Source: Picocystis sp. L7
Taxonomy: Eukaryota; Chlorophyta; Picocystophyceae; Picocystales; Picocystaceae
Reading direction: 5' to 3'
Assembly: GCA_020975725.1 (NCBI GenBank)
Contig: QXJR01000004.1
Span: 372,001 to 436,000 of the forward strand
Length of the DNA: 64,000 nucleotides
Part shown: positions 21,760 to 31,424 of the stretch, one piece after another
Layout of the letters: each line of letters begins with the position of its first letter
How positions within the stretch are numbered: position 1 is the stretch's first letter
Translations under genes and position numbers: made by a program
The notes under the pieces: model-generated
Databases searched by the model: none
What the model saw: the letters and a program-made list of their open reading frames with translations, nothing else
Told to the model about the DNA's origin: nothing

Positions 21760-22311
21760 ATGGCGGCCTTCCCACGCCGGATGGTGATTCTCAGACACGC
21801 AGATAGCATGCCGCCGAAACCAGACGGGAGTGCAGATCACGCCAGGTTGCTCACTCCCAAGGGATGTGCGGACTCAAGAGCAGCTGCGAGAGCCATGCAA
21901 AAGGCGCTGGCCGACAAGGCGTTGCCGACCGTAGCGATCTGCAGCGATGCCTCCCGAGCCAGACAGACCCTCACGGAAATGACGGAAGAAGTGAGTGCGC
22001 TGAAGATGATGTCGACGCATTTCGAGGCCAGCATCTATGCAGGTGCAGCCTTGGACGGGACCACTCGAGGCCTGATCACCGACCTGGTTTCCCAACACGC
22101 GCCAGTGGATGCCGAGACCGTCCTTTGCATTGGACATAACAAAGGCTGGGAAGAAGCGGCCAGCGAATTCAGTGGAAAGGAAGTGAAGCTTCAGCCTGGA
22201 AGCTTCGCCTTGATGGAATCGCGTCCTCATGCCACGTGGCTTGAGGCTCTGGAAGACTTGCCGTGGACGTTGGTGGAAGTGACGCATCCCCCAGCCGAAG
22301 TGTCGCAATGA
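21760..22311 (+). CDS. SixA-like histidine phosphatase
   Basis: A 183-residue member of the histidine-phosphatase (phosphoglycerate-mutase-like) superfamily, closest in layout to the short SixA phosphohistidine phosphatases. The catalytic RHG-type motif is LRHADS with His at residue 13. The second conserved histidine is in CIGHNKGWEEAA. ICSDASRARQT is the SPxxRxxQT-like block, with Asp-Ala in place of the usual Pro, and it supplies the second phosphate-binding Arg. The start could be ATG 21760 or ATG 21781 (MVILRHADS). I prefer 21760 as the first ATG after the GC-rich leader. No signal or transit peptide is evident. The substrate is unknown; phosphohistidine proteins are an inference from the family. 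Confidence 0.8.
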   Translation: MAAFPRRMVILRHADSMPPKPDGSADHARLLTPKGCADSRAAARAMQKALADKALPTVAICSDASRARQTLTEMTEEVSALKMMSTHFEASIYAGAALDGTTRGLITDLVSQHAPVDAETVLCIGHNKGWEEAASEFSGKEVKLQPGSFALMESRPHATWLEALEDLPWTLVEVTHPPAEVSQ

Positions 22312-22797
22312 ATGGTTGGACGAGGCCAGTGCTTGATTTTCTTGACTCTCGCCTTCGATTCCGTTCCGAATCTCGAATCGCGTCTTCTTTGCTCGCAGAT
22401 ACAACGTGTCCAACGCACGGACTCCCGGTTCGTGGCTTTGATTCTTCCACCATGCGATGGAGCCCACGTGGGACCCTTTCTCGACGTAGCGGCGTTTCTG
22501 AACCGCACGATGGTGGATCCACGGGCCTTGGACATCGACCTTGCGAGTTTCGATCCATTGCTTCGCTTGGTTGTACGTGCAGTTGCGTCCATTCCACCTC
22601 TGGGAACTTCTGTTGTTTACGGACGAGGTCCGATCCACCAGGCCGTGTCCGGTTTCCACCGATCCGGGTAGAAAGGGAACCACTTCGATCGACCCGGGAA
22701 CGACCCGGTTCAAACCCGTTTGTCGGATGGGGAGAAAGGTAGGGCACGTGGACCTTCCAACCCCAAGTCGATCCCAACCGTCCCGACATCGGCCAAC
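22312..22797. other. GC-rich promoter region of the S28 peptidase gene
   Basis: This 486-nt spacer is GC-rich and open in several frames on both strands without conserved content. It carries GATCGACCCGGG at 22687-22698, a word that recurs in three other 5' flanks of this window. Long minus-strand readings across it continue as antisense of the flanking genes. Confidence 0.4.
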
Positions 22798-24498
22798 ATG
22801 AACAGGCGGAATCAGGCGTCGCGTGGCGGCCGTGCGTGCGTCCTGCTGGCGTGGACGTGCATGTGGCAAGGTGTTCGAACGATGCAGGATCCAGGAAGAC
22901 GCGTCCTGCGGCCTTCGAAGGGGATGCGCGCCGAACCGACCTATGCCTATCGGACCGAATGGTACGACCAGACCTTGGATCACTTCGGATCGGAACCGAC
23001 GGTTCCATTGACCTTCCGACAGAGGTACCTCGTCAACGACACGTGGTGGGACAAAGAAAAGGGACCCGTCTTCTTTTACACGGGAAACGAGGGAAACGTG
23101 GAGATGTTCTGCCAAAACACCGGGTTTGTGTGGGACATCGCACCGACATTCAACGCCCTGGTTGTTTTTGCAGAGCATCGGTACTACGGAGAATCACAGC
23201 CTTTCGGCAAGGATGCTTTTACCGCGCCCGTCGATATCCAGAAGTTGAAATATCTTTCCGTCGAGCAGGCGTTAGCAGACTTTGCCACCCTCATCCAACA
23301 CATTCGTTCGTCCGAAGGCGCCGAAGACAATTCGGTCATAGCGTTTGGAGGTAGCTACGGTGGGATGCTGACTGCGTGGCTGCGACTCAAGTACCCCTGG
23401 GCAGTCGATGGGGGCGTTGCATCGAGTGCTCCGGTGATTCAATTTGGGGACTTGGTACCCACCGGCATCTATGCGCAAATTGTCACCGAAAACTTCGACA
23501 TGTACCCTGGATGTGCGCAGGGCATACAGAGGAGCTGGGATGTACTGGAAGGCGAGTTCCAAAGCGAAGAAGGCCTGCAATTTTTATCAGACACATTCAA
23601 GTCTTGCAAGCCCCTGCATGCAGCCGATGCACATAAGCTGCGTGATTGGCTGGCTTCGGCATACAATGTTATGCCCATGGTGAACTACCCATACCCTGCA
23701 GATTTTATCAGTTCACTGCCGGGGCATCCGGTGGAAAAGTTCTGTAGCTTCATCAAAGAGCGTTCCAAAGGAAGAGATCTACTACAGCAAGTTGCCAACG
23801 GGGCAGGGATGTACTACAATTACTCCGGCAGCTCCTCCTGCAATGACATAGTCAATGCATTCAAAGACACGGACCTGGATGATGTGGCATGGGACTACCA
23901 AGCATGCACCGAAATGGTCATGCCTATGAGCACTGATGGGGTAGATGACATGTTTTGGCCAAGTCCCTGGAATCTCACGGCTTTTCAAGAAGGGTGCCAA
24001 CATCGCTGGGGCGGTGCAATGACAAGGGCTTCCTGGGCAATTATTGAGTTTGGGGGTAGGAACATTGGGGCTGGGAGCAACATTGTTTTCAGCAATGGGT
24101 TATTGGATCCTTGGCATGGAGGCAGTATCCTGAAGCCACCAAGCCCGGGTATTGTTGTGCTTAACATTAGTGGGGCACCTCACCACTTTGACCTTCGCAG
24201 CAGCAACCCTGAGGATCCTCCATCGGTTATCGCTGCTCGACAGGTGGAGGTTGACAATATTTGGTACTGGGTGCTGACTGGGACAAGCTCTCGACAGGGG
24301 GGCGGGTCGTATTCCTGGGACACAGCAAGTGTGCGCGTTGCTGTGATTGGGGTGCTTCTTGGACTCGCTATGGGTTCAGCCCTGATGGCTTTTGCCTCGA
24401 AAAGATCAACCTCATCCAACCGCAAGAACACTAGAGGGACTCAGCCTGAAAATTATCCACTTCTTGAGCCGCTTGAGAACGACCATCCTGGTGAATGA
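22798..24498 (+). CDS. Serine carboxypeptidase S28 with C-terminal membrane anchor
   Basis: Member of peptidase family S28 (lysosomal Pro-X carboxypeptidase / dipeptidyl peptidase II), which removes residues next to proline in acidic compartments. The 566-residue product has a hydrophobic N-terminal segment (ACVLLAWTCMWQG, 13-25) fitting a signal sequence. Family blocks follow: WYDQTLDHFG, PVFFYTGNEGNVE, FAEHRYYGES and the nucleophile motif IAFGGSYGGML (Ser186). The catalytic Asp is in LLDPWHGG and the His in GAPHHFDLR. Unusually, a hydrophobic stretch (VRVAVIGVLLGLAMGSALMA) near residues 515-535 is followed by a basic cytoplasmic tail, so the enzyme is probably anchored in a vacuolar or plasma membrane. 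The ATG at 22798 is the first after upstream GC-rich sequence. Confidence 0.9.
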   Translation: MNRRNQASRGGRACVLLAWTCMWQGVRTMQDPGRRVLRPSKGMRAEPTYAYRTEWYDQTLDHFGSEPTVPLTFRQRYLVNDTWWDKEKGPVFFYTGNEGNVEMFCQNTGFVWDIAPTFNALVVFAEHRYYGESQPFGKDAFTAPVDIQKLKYLSVEQALADFATLIQHIRSSEGAEDNSVIAFGGSYGGMLTAWLRLKYPWAVDGGVASSAPVIQFGDLVPTGIYAQIVTENFDMYPGCAQGIQRSWDVLEGEFQSEEGLQFLSDTFKSCKPLHAADAHKLRDWLASAYNVMPMVNYPYPADFISSLPGHPVEKFCSFIKERSKGRDLLQQVANGAGMYYNYSGSSSCNDIVNAFKDTDLDDVAWDYQACTEMVMPMSTDGVDDMFWPSPWNLTAFQEGCQHRWGGAMTRASWAIIEFGGRNIGAGSNIVFSNGLLDPWHGGSILKPPSPGIVVLNISGAPHHFDLRSSNPEDPPSVIAARQVEVDNIWYWVLTGTSSRQGGGSYSWDTASVRVAVIGVLLGLAMGSALMAFASKRSTSSNRKNTRGTQPENYPLLEPLENDHPGE

Positions 24499-24696
24499 GT
24501 GAAGGAAATATTTTGTCACTACAAACCTTGCCTACTTGTTGATATTACAATATTTTGAATATTCCACAATCTCCACATCTTTGACCCGTGTGTCGCCGGA
24601 ACGTAGTCAAAGAGTGGACTCAATGGTCTACGATGCCAAAACCTACGCCTCTACTACCTTTTCCTATATACAGCGGACAAACGTATGCAAACAATG

Positions 24697-25234
24697 CTAC
24701 CAGTTGCCTTCTTTGAACATCTTTGCCTTTTCCAGGATGTATTTCCCTTCTTTGTACTTTTGGCTTTCTTCGAATGCTTGCTCGTATTTCCAGCCTAGAA
24801 CCTGTTGGCAGCAGTTGCAGTAGATGTCTGCCACGGTGTGCAGTCCCGTCATGAGAAGCCTGTCTTCCTTTGGTCCAACAGTGACATTCACACTAAAGCG
24901 AGAAGCAATGCAGCGGCACGTTAGTCCAAAACTACCTTCTAATTCTCACGCAACCTTCTGCTACCCGTGCTGCGCGTTAAACTTACACATTGTTGAAGAG
25001 ATAGGCCCTGCCATGCCTTCCTTGAAACGCCTGATAGAAATGGACGGGTCAGTTTGGTCACGTTTGCTTGCTACAGGAAACTTTGGACAACGATGTTGCA
25101 TAATTTCCAGATTGGCATAGGTTAGGAACACGTACCTTGGATATGATTTCGTCGTGGTCTGCATTATGAGAGCGACAATTGCTGCACGAGTAGATCCTCG
25201 GTCCGTTCAGGTACTGTTTGAAAAGCCTTCCCAT
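24697..25234 (-). CDS. YPEL: Yippee-like zinc-binding protein, three exons
   Basis: Yippee proteins are small, extremely conserved zinc-binding proteins of the eukaryotic nucleus and cytoplasm. Exons are 25234-25136 (33 codons), 25030-24987 and 24892-24697, giving 112 residues, right for the family (about 105-120). Exon 1 reads [20 protein letters not shown] with the first CxxC at 17/20, ending DEIISK. Exon 2 is [14 protein letters not shown]. Exon 3 carries [20 protein letters not shown], the second CxxC ([11 protein letters not shown]) and ends KMFKEGNW. Introns are 105 nt (GTACGT...CAG, phase 0) and 94 nt (GTAAGT...TAG, phase 2). All joins restore the family sequence without gaps. No single frame covers the gene, so it is easily missed. 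Confidence 0.95.
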
Positions 25235-26100
25235 CCTTCCCCTTGCGATGCAGTGGGCGCGGAATTGTCTTCTCCACCTCCTCGGAGATGCGTTTCCCTT
25301 CCCCCTCCCTTCTTTGTTTGCGTTGCTTCGTAGCAAAGGCCCGAGGAGTGGCGTCGGTGGTTCCACTTCCTGGGCTTCCGTTTCAGTCCACTTCCGTTCC
25401 TATAGCACCAAGAACTGGTGTGTTCGACCTTGCAACACTATCTCCTTCTGTCTTGAAGCGCTGTCTTGGGATTTCGTCACAGAAATCCTGCCGGATGTAC
25501 TGTTCCACTTGTGTGAGGAAATGCCAGGAAGTTGGAGACGCAAAGCGAAGGAACTGCCGAACTACCAACACATACGACACGCCATGGAACCCAAAGATCG
25601 ACCCAGGTGGGATCGAAAATGAAGCACAACCCGCAGAGGAATGGGGACAAAAGTAGCAGGGTAGGTCAAGGAAGGTGGAGAAATCCTCGACGGCAGCGGG
25701 TAGAATCCGGGGCACCGGTGAGGGGAAGAAAAGCACGAGTCGCCGAGGATGGGGACTGGCGCCTGTTCTCCTCATACGATTCCTCTGCGGGCAGCGAGGT
25801 TGGGAGCCGGGCAAACAGAACGGCATCGTCTGCTAGGATTCGGGCGGGAAATTCCTCTGCGAGTCATGGTACCCTTGATGCCGAGGCGGCCTTCGTTCCC
25901 CTCCCCTTCCCACAACAAGAATATGTGTCCATCCGACTCACGTGCGATCAACAAGAGGGGAACGAGACAGTAGGCGAAGAGGAGGACGAAGGGACTACGT
26001 CTCGCCGCGGGGTTGCCTACCTCCCTTCCTCGTCCGCCAACCGAAAGAAATATAGTCCCTTTGTCCAATGCAGATGGGATGGGCCAAGGACAAGGGGAGG
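25235..26100. other. GC-rich flank upstream of Yippee gene
   Basis: The 5' side of the Yippee gene. It is GC-rich, has the word GATCGACCCAGG at 25596-25607, and is open for long stretches in several frames on both strands (for example 25532-26107 plus, 25383-25826 minus). These readings contain no recognisable blocks and I do not call them genes. Confidence 0.4.
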
Positions 26101-29100
26101 GGGGTGAGAAGAGGCGCCATGGCGTGGCCGAGCGATGCCGCGGAAGAGGTTTCACGGACGAGACCGTCGTCCAGTGCAACGTCACCGGTCTAGTCAACCA
26201 CGAGAGGATTCAGGAACGGATCCACGAGCATTATGTCATCTTGTCGAGGACGGCCCACGGCGGCTCCCTCGTGGTGAGCATGAACCTCCTCCGGTGCCTC
26301 GAGGACTGTGAGGACATATCGGAATTCTTCTTGATAGTATCATCGATCAAACGTGTGGTAGTGCTACCTTGGTGAAGGTCAATCATGAGGTTCGTGACAT
26401 TCCCAATCATCCACACCTAAGTCGAGTGGCAAACAATCGCCAGAAGCTGACCTTTGAGGTGAGGCTCAAAGGCCTTGTGAAAAAAAACCGTTGACGTTTC
26501 CATTCGATGATCGCCCAAAGCCTATCGTCCGGGTGTGATGTGTGGATATCGGCAGGGATGAAATCTTCTATACAATGAAATGCGCCATCAACACATGGAA
26601 AGCGCTCAATGGATCTTCCTCCCTCGGTGCTATCCTTCGAGCTCGGGAATTTCCTCGTGGCACAAAAGGGTTCTCTCAATTGGCATTGGAGAGGAATTAT
26701 GTCTAGATGAACCGACAAGCATCGCATAAAGGTCATAGTTTGTTTCGAGTAAATTTTCTAATGGTTCATGGAGAGAAGATGTAGATAACACTCCCTATCA
26801 AGCGACGAGAGCGACGCGCTATTCAAAGATACAGAACGATTCTCCCTTTGCCTGAACGCAAGAATTCGGGCAAAGTTCGTGAAGATTGACCTCGCTCAAA
26901 TACGCGAGGGCATGAAGAATGTCTACAATGATGACGTGTTGGTAGATGATGATGATCGTGCCATGGGGATGACCTTTATACATCGGTGTTTGGACGTTGA
27001 GAGACTCGAGGCAAAGGCTTGCGGGAGTTCACAAGCTTCATCGAGACCGATACGTGTCTATCAAAGCACCATTTTTGCCGCTTCATCCAGTAGAAGAGAG
27101 CACCTATTGCGAGGGCCAGGGATAAGAAGCTCACCAAAAGGAGAGACGGAGTATCAACCCTCCTCCCTTCCTCGGTCATGTCGTCGTGGTGGATCTTGGC
27201 ACGGCCCACGTTGTCATGGCTGTCACGGTTGTTGGCGATGGTAGGGTGGTCTTCTTTCCCCCGTAAAGAGGGAGTTGCCGTTCTAAATCCTCGGGTGAAT
27301 GGGGCGCACGAATAGGGGACTCTAATGATCTACTGCCACCTCCGTGCAAAGGCATACATCATTTCGGAGCACAACGCCAAGACCTCGTCAAAGGCGGGGT
27401 TCCTTTTGCAGGCCTTGATATTTGCAAGCGTTGCCGACTAAGTTTAGTCAATCATATCATGCAAAGAATGAGGCCAAGGTTAATTCCGAACATACTGAAG
27501 GAAGCACCGATGTACAAAAAGCTTCGTAACGACGATGCGCCGGGGGAGGAGAGGCCGATCGGCGCGTAGGAGCAAGCTTAAGTTGTTGCCCCTTACACTA
27601 ACAATGACGGCAGTGCCCCGACAGTCTGGACAACGAGGCGGTTTGCGACTTTCCACCCAACACGAATGCAAGACAAGTTCATGGCATCCAAGTCGTGCTT
27701 TAGGTGCTTGCCGAGGCCATGGAAGGTCAACAAAGCAGAGGCTCGGCAAGGAGGACGTGGTTAGAGGTCTTTTGTGGTGTGGTTTCACCAATTGTTGGAG
27801 ATTCGTCTATCGGGAGGTCAACACCACCCTCAACATTGTCTGATAAGCGAAAACGACGCCAAGGCCCATGGATCTTAGAGGCGAGAGTCACATTCGTGTC
27901 TTGAAACCGATTCCGAGGAAAAGTGATATTGCAACCGGGATCGTTCCCACGAGCACAAGTCGTAATAGCAACCACGGGGGAGTAAAGAATCTCGTTTTCT
28001 TGAGGGGTTGTTTGCTAAGATTAGGGGTGGGATTATAGCTTTTGTTCCATGTCGCCCTAGCCTACGTGTACCTCTCAAAGTGCCGTAACCTCTTCTTTAG
28101 GCCGGTCCTTTGTTTGTGAGAACCCCCAAGCTACATCCGACCCAATCGGTGCTTGTGTAGGTGGATTTCGGGAAAGCGGCAACAATTTTTTCGAGTCGAT
28201 TGAGTCGTTAGACGCAGGAACTCGCTACTGCATGGAGGCACTCTTATAATGCAAACGTGACACACTGCAAGATATGGCTACGCAGCGACCCCTAACACAT
28301 GTTTGAATTGTTTTCAAGCATGAGTCTTTTCATTTGCCAACTTGACGGGAAGATGACAAAGAAGGAAGGGAAACGCCCTCACTGAAATGCCAACTAACCA
28401 CACCGTCATGTTGAGGCAAGCGCTTTGCACTGGTAAAGAGCGCAATCCATAAATGAGAAGTGTCCCGATGTCAAGTTGAACCTAAAGCCGCAAGGTGTTG
28501 GTGAAGAGACAAACTTGTCTTCAAGAGCACATGTCTAGTGCGAAGTTGATCTAAGCTTTAGCAAAGCTAACGCACTCTTGGTGTTGCGTTTATTTCTCAG
28601 GCTGCCAAGATGTGCATGGAACCAACTCCACAACTTTTGGATGGCCTAAGTATCAAAAAGGAATGAATATTATCCCAATGGTGCCGGCAGGGAAATAAAG
28701 GCAACCTAGAGAAGATTCGCAAGCTCCAATCGAGCATAGACAACTCGCACAAGGCTAACCAGTGTCTATTTTCGTCCTTCTACTCATTTGTCAGGGGCAA
28801 CAACAACTGCTATTCTAATGCTTTGTTTTCCATACAACGACTAGGTTCCGTCCTAAACAACGCACCAAAAAATGTGTAACGGCTGTAGCAAAGGATCAAA
28901 AGAATGCCAAGAGATATTGGGAAATGGATACAACAAGTACGTTCAAGCAGGTGCTCAAAGTATACGATGATAGCATTTCAGTAATTGATGACAATACATT
29001 CCGAAAGTACCTCATTCGTGCTACTAGGAAACATGGTCTAAGCAACTATCCTACATAAAGTATTTCCACAGATACCGAAATGAGTTTCCTGCCCTCCATT

Positions 29101-29200
29101 GTGTACAAACGAGTTCACTGACATCAAGGTTGCCGCACTACACTTTGACCAGCACTTGGGGAGGAAAGCCTCCGGTTGAGTGCAGAAGATAGTAATTATT
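26100..29200 (+). pseudogene. Fossil coding island 2, unknown family, broken in many places
   Basis: About 3 kb of decayed coding sequence, mostly plus strand. Protein-like patches lie near 26150-26370 (NVTGLVNHERIQERIHEHY), 26500-26640 (DEIFYTMKCAINTWKALNG), 26880-27010 (LAQIREGMKNVYNDDVLVDD) and 28700-29050 (NLEKIRKLQSSIDNSHKANQ, RGNNNCYSNALFSIQRL, KQVLKVYDDSISVIDDNTF). One minus-strand reading, 27209-26976, contains a membrane-helix-like run (LLLVSFLSLALAIGALFYWM). The patches are interrupted many times. The NCY...SIQ...L segment resembles one in island 1. I cannot assign it to a virus, transposon or host family; no flanking repeats were seen. The degree of decay suggests an old insertion or duplication. 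Confidence 0.45.
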
Positions 29201-29304
29201 GCAAGGCATGAGCCTTTTTGTTTCAGCCCATGATGGAGTTCCAGTGGCACAACGCAACTTGGCAGAATGGCTTAGGCTATTCATCTGGCTTCAACTGCTT
29301 GGAA

Positions 29305-31005
29305 CTAGGTGTAAGCAGGTGGAACCGGTCCTACACCACCAGCACAGCGATGTGTCGCCCGTGCAACCTCTGCAGCCAACCAATCCGCAGATTTTTGATT
29401 AGAAGCCTCGGCATAAACACGCACCACGTCTTCTGTCCCCGATGGACGTACAAATGCTCGCCCGTTTTCCACTTGAGATACCATCCTGTCTATCTCCTCT
29501 TGGAGACCCAGCGGAGAGATGCAGCGTGTCTCTGCACAGCAAGTGTGAATTTTGTCCCTATCTTCGACCATGACTTTCAATTGTCTGCTCGGTAGGTCCT
29601 TGTAGACAGTGCTCCATTCGTGTAAGCTCCAACCCTTCAGCATTAAGATGATCTCAACCATCAACAAGCCAGATAACGCATCTCCCACTGCCTGGTTGAT
29701 GATGTTGTACAGATGCAAAATCTTCTTAGCTGCAATCCTATCCAATTGCTTCATTCTTGTGATGAAGGGCTGAGAGAACAAGACAGTACCATGGCCGTTT
29801 GCTTCAAAATAGATGCCAACATCGTATTGCTCTGCAGCGGCATGCAAATGCTTCACCCCGGTTGAGGTTATTGCAACATCTAAGGAGAGAGAATCTTTCA
29901 TGAAGCGTGTTGAGGCTCCATTGGCATATGCCGTCTGGACGACGCCTATGGAAAACTCTCTCTGCACTGCAAGAGGTAACTCAGAGATCAAATCCTTCAC
30001 GAAGATTGCGGCCAAGGTAGCGATCTTGTCTCCATCAAATAGCTCCAATGTACCGTTGCTAGCCCGTGTGAAGTACACCAACCTGTCTGCATCGCCATCT
30101 ATGCTTGCACATCTTCCACGTACATCTTCCTCGGATATGCTAAGTGGGAGAGCTTTCTCCTTCTGAACATAGTCTGCACCGACTAGGTGATTCAATGCTC
30201 CATGTCCTGTGTTGCACAAGCGAACAGATATCCCCACCAGGCCTTCCGCCAGTTCCTTCAACTTTATTGCACCCACCCCGTTCGCACAATCTACCAACAA
30301 CGGTCCTATTTTCGTCCTTGTTGACCCGTCCCCAATCAGTCCATTCGCCCCGGAGATAAGCTGTTCGAAATACAGATTCTCTGATGCAGGATTGCCCATG
30401 TTCACCGATCGAACAATGTAGTGTGCTTGAGGAGTTGTAAGCACACCCAAGTTGCATACCGGAACAGCGAGGGACGCCACACCAGCAATGGCAGCCTTGA
30501 CAAGCTCTTCGCCACTGGGCCTCGTATCTCGTGCAATGTACACGCATGCCTTGTCCCTGTTGCCAAGAGGCACAGACTGCTCTTCGACAAGTGTCTTGAT
30601 GCATTGGATCATCCCTTCCTTGTCTTTCGCTTGAGCAAGGTCATTGGCGTACTTCTCCCACTCCATGTCCAGCATACCTCCACTGGGGTCGATCAGCTTC
30701 ACACCGTTGTCCTGCTCTGGATTGTGCGATGCAGTGACGACGATGCCAGTGGCTTTCCCGGTCTGCATAGCACGCGCTGCCATTAACGCACCGCATCTAA
30801 AGACGGTAGAAGATAACAATGCACTATTGGCTCGGAATCCAGCCGTTCCATACGTTGGTGTCCAACCTGATGTGTCAGGCGCTCCAAACGACGTGTCAGA
30901 ACGCTTGCAGTGACAGCGAATCGCACGATGCACGTTCATCTCACCTTCTGAAAGTGGATAGGATTCACCAGCGTCTAGAAACGGTTCGAAAAACGCATCG
31001 TCCAT
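29305..31005 (-). CDS. AGM1: Phosphoacetylglucosamine mutase
   Basis: Converts GlcNAc-6-phosphate to GlcNAc-1-phosphate in UDP-GlcNAc synthesis (cytosol), feeding N-glycans and GPI anchors. The 566-residue product has the alpha-D-phosphohexomutase motifs in order: TYGTAGFR (51-58), the phosphoserine loop VVTASHNPEQDNGVK with Ser93, the metal-binding loop SIDGDADRLVYF (303-308 DGDADR), the sugar loop EANGHGTVLF, and the phosphate-binding loop FVRPSGTEDVVRVYAEA near the C-terminus. TASHNPEQDNG (with Glu after Pro) and DGDADR mark the PAGM branch and not phosphoglucomutase. The ATG at 31005 is the first in frame; an open frame continues upstream to 31119 without an ATG. The N-terminal 45 residues before the core are longer than usual. 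Confidence 0.93.
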   Translation of the reverse strand: MDDAFFEPFLDAGESYPLSEGEMNVHRAIRCHCKRSDTSFGAPDTSGWTPTYGTAGFRANSALLSSTVFRCGALMAARAMQTGKATGIVVTASHNPEQDNGVKLIDPSGGMLDMEWEKYANDLAQAKDKEGMIQCIKTLVEEQSVPLGNRDKACVYIARDTRPSGEELVKAAIAGVASLAVPVCNLGVLTTPQAHYIVRSVNMGNPASENLYFEQLISGANGLIGDGSTRTKIGPLLVDCANGVGAIKLKELAEGLVGISVRLCNTGHGALNHLVGADYVQKEKALPLSISEEDVRGRCASIDGDADRLVYFTRASNGTLELFDGDKIATLAAIFVKDLISELPLAVQREFSIGVVQTAYANGASTRFMKDSLSLDVAITSTGVKHLHAAAEQYDVGIYFEANGHGTVLFSQPFITRMKQLDRIAAKKILHLYNIINQAVGDALSGLLMVEIILMLKGWSLHEWSTVYKDLPSRQLKVMVEDRDKIHTCCAETRCISPLGLQEEIDRMVSQVENGRAFVRPSGTEDVVRVYAEASNQKSADWLAAEVARATHRCAGGVGPVPPAYT

Positions 31006-31424
31006 CGTTCGAACGGGTGTGATGCCAGCGCTTCGTGTATCGTCCGCTTCCTGTCTGATGGCGACCCCTGAAAGGAACGGTGGGGGAGCAGGTGCACCTG
31101 AATGACAAGGTACAACCAAAGCAGGGAATCAGCCAGAAAGGACCAACTTCGTCCGACAACAGGGTGGCTTTGGATGCAATTACAAGTGGAAACGGGATGG
31201 AGGATGAACTGAACCAAGGACGATGACCTGTGCCACTGTTAGTCGGTGGTTGTGGTCCCTTCAAACACAAAAGTGCAGCGGGTTGATCTTGCAACAACCA
31301 TCTGAGTCTGCACTAAACAACTGATGCTGCGGAGCTTTCCCTGCTGCACCGAGAGAACTGAAAACAGGCACTTCATCATGGGAAACATGCGCCGTTGTGC
31401 GATTCAACGATATTATGAGCAGAG
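31006..31424. other. Spacer between AGM1 and SEC23-like gene
   Basis: Tandem minus-strand genes are separated by about 420 nt that must hold the 3' UTR of the SEC23-like gene and the AGM1 promoter. I see no additional feature. Confidence 0.4.

Noticed and set aside
21874-23178. A 434-codon minus-strand frame over the histidine phosphatase and S28 peptidase
   Set aside because: It is antisense to two genes with clear catalytic motifs and has no domain of its own.
25532-26107. A 191-codon plus-strand frame upstream of the Yippee gene
   Set aside because: It is low-complexity and charged, has no conserved block, and lies in a GC-rich 5' flank where several frames are open on both strands.
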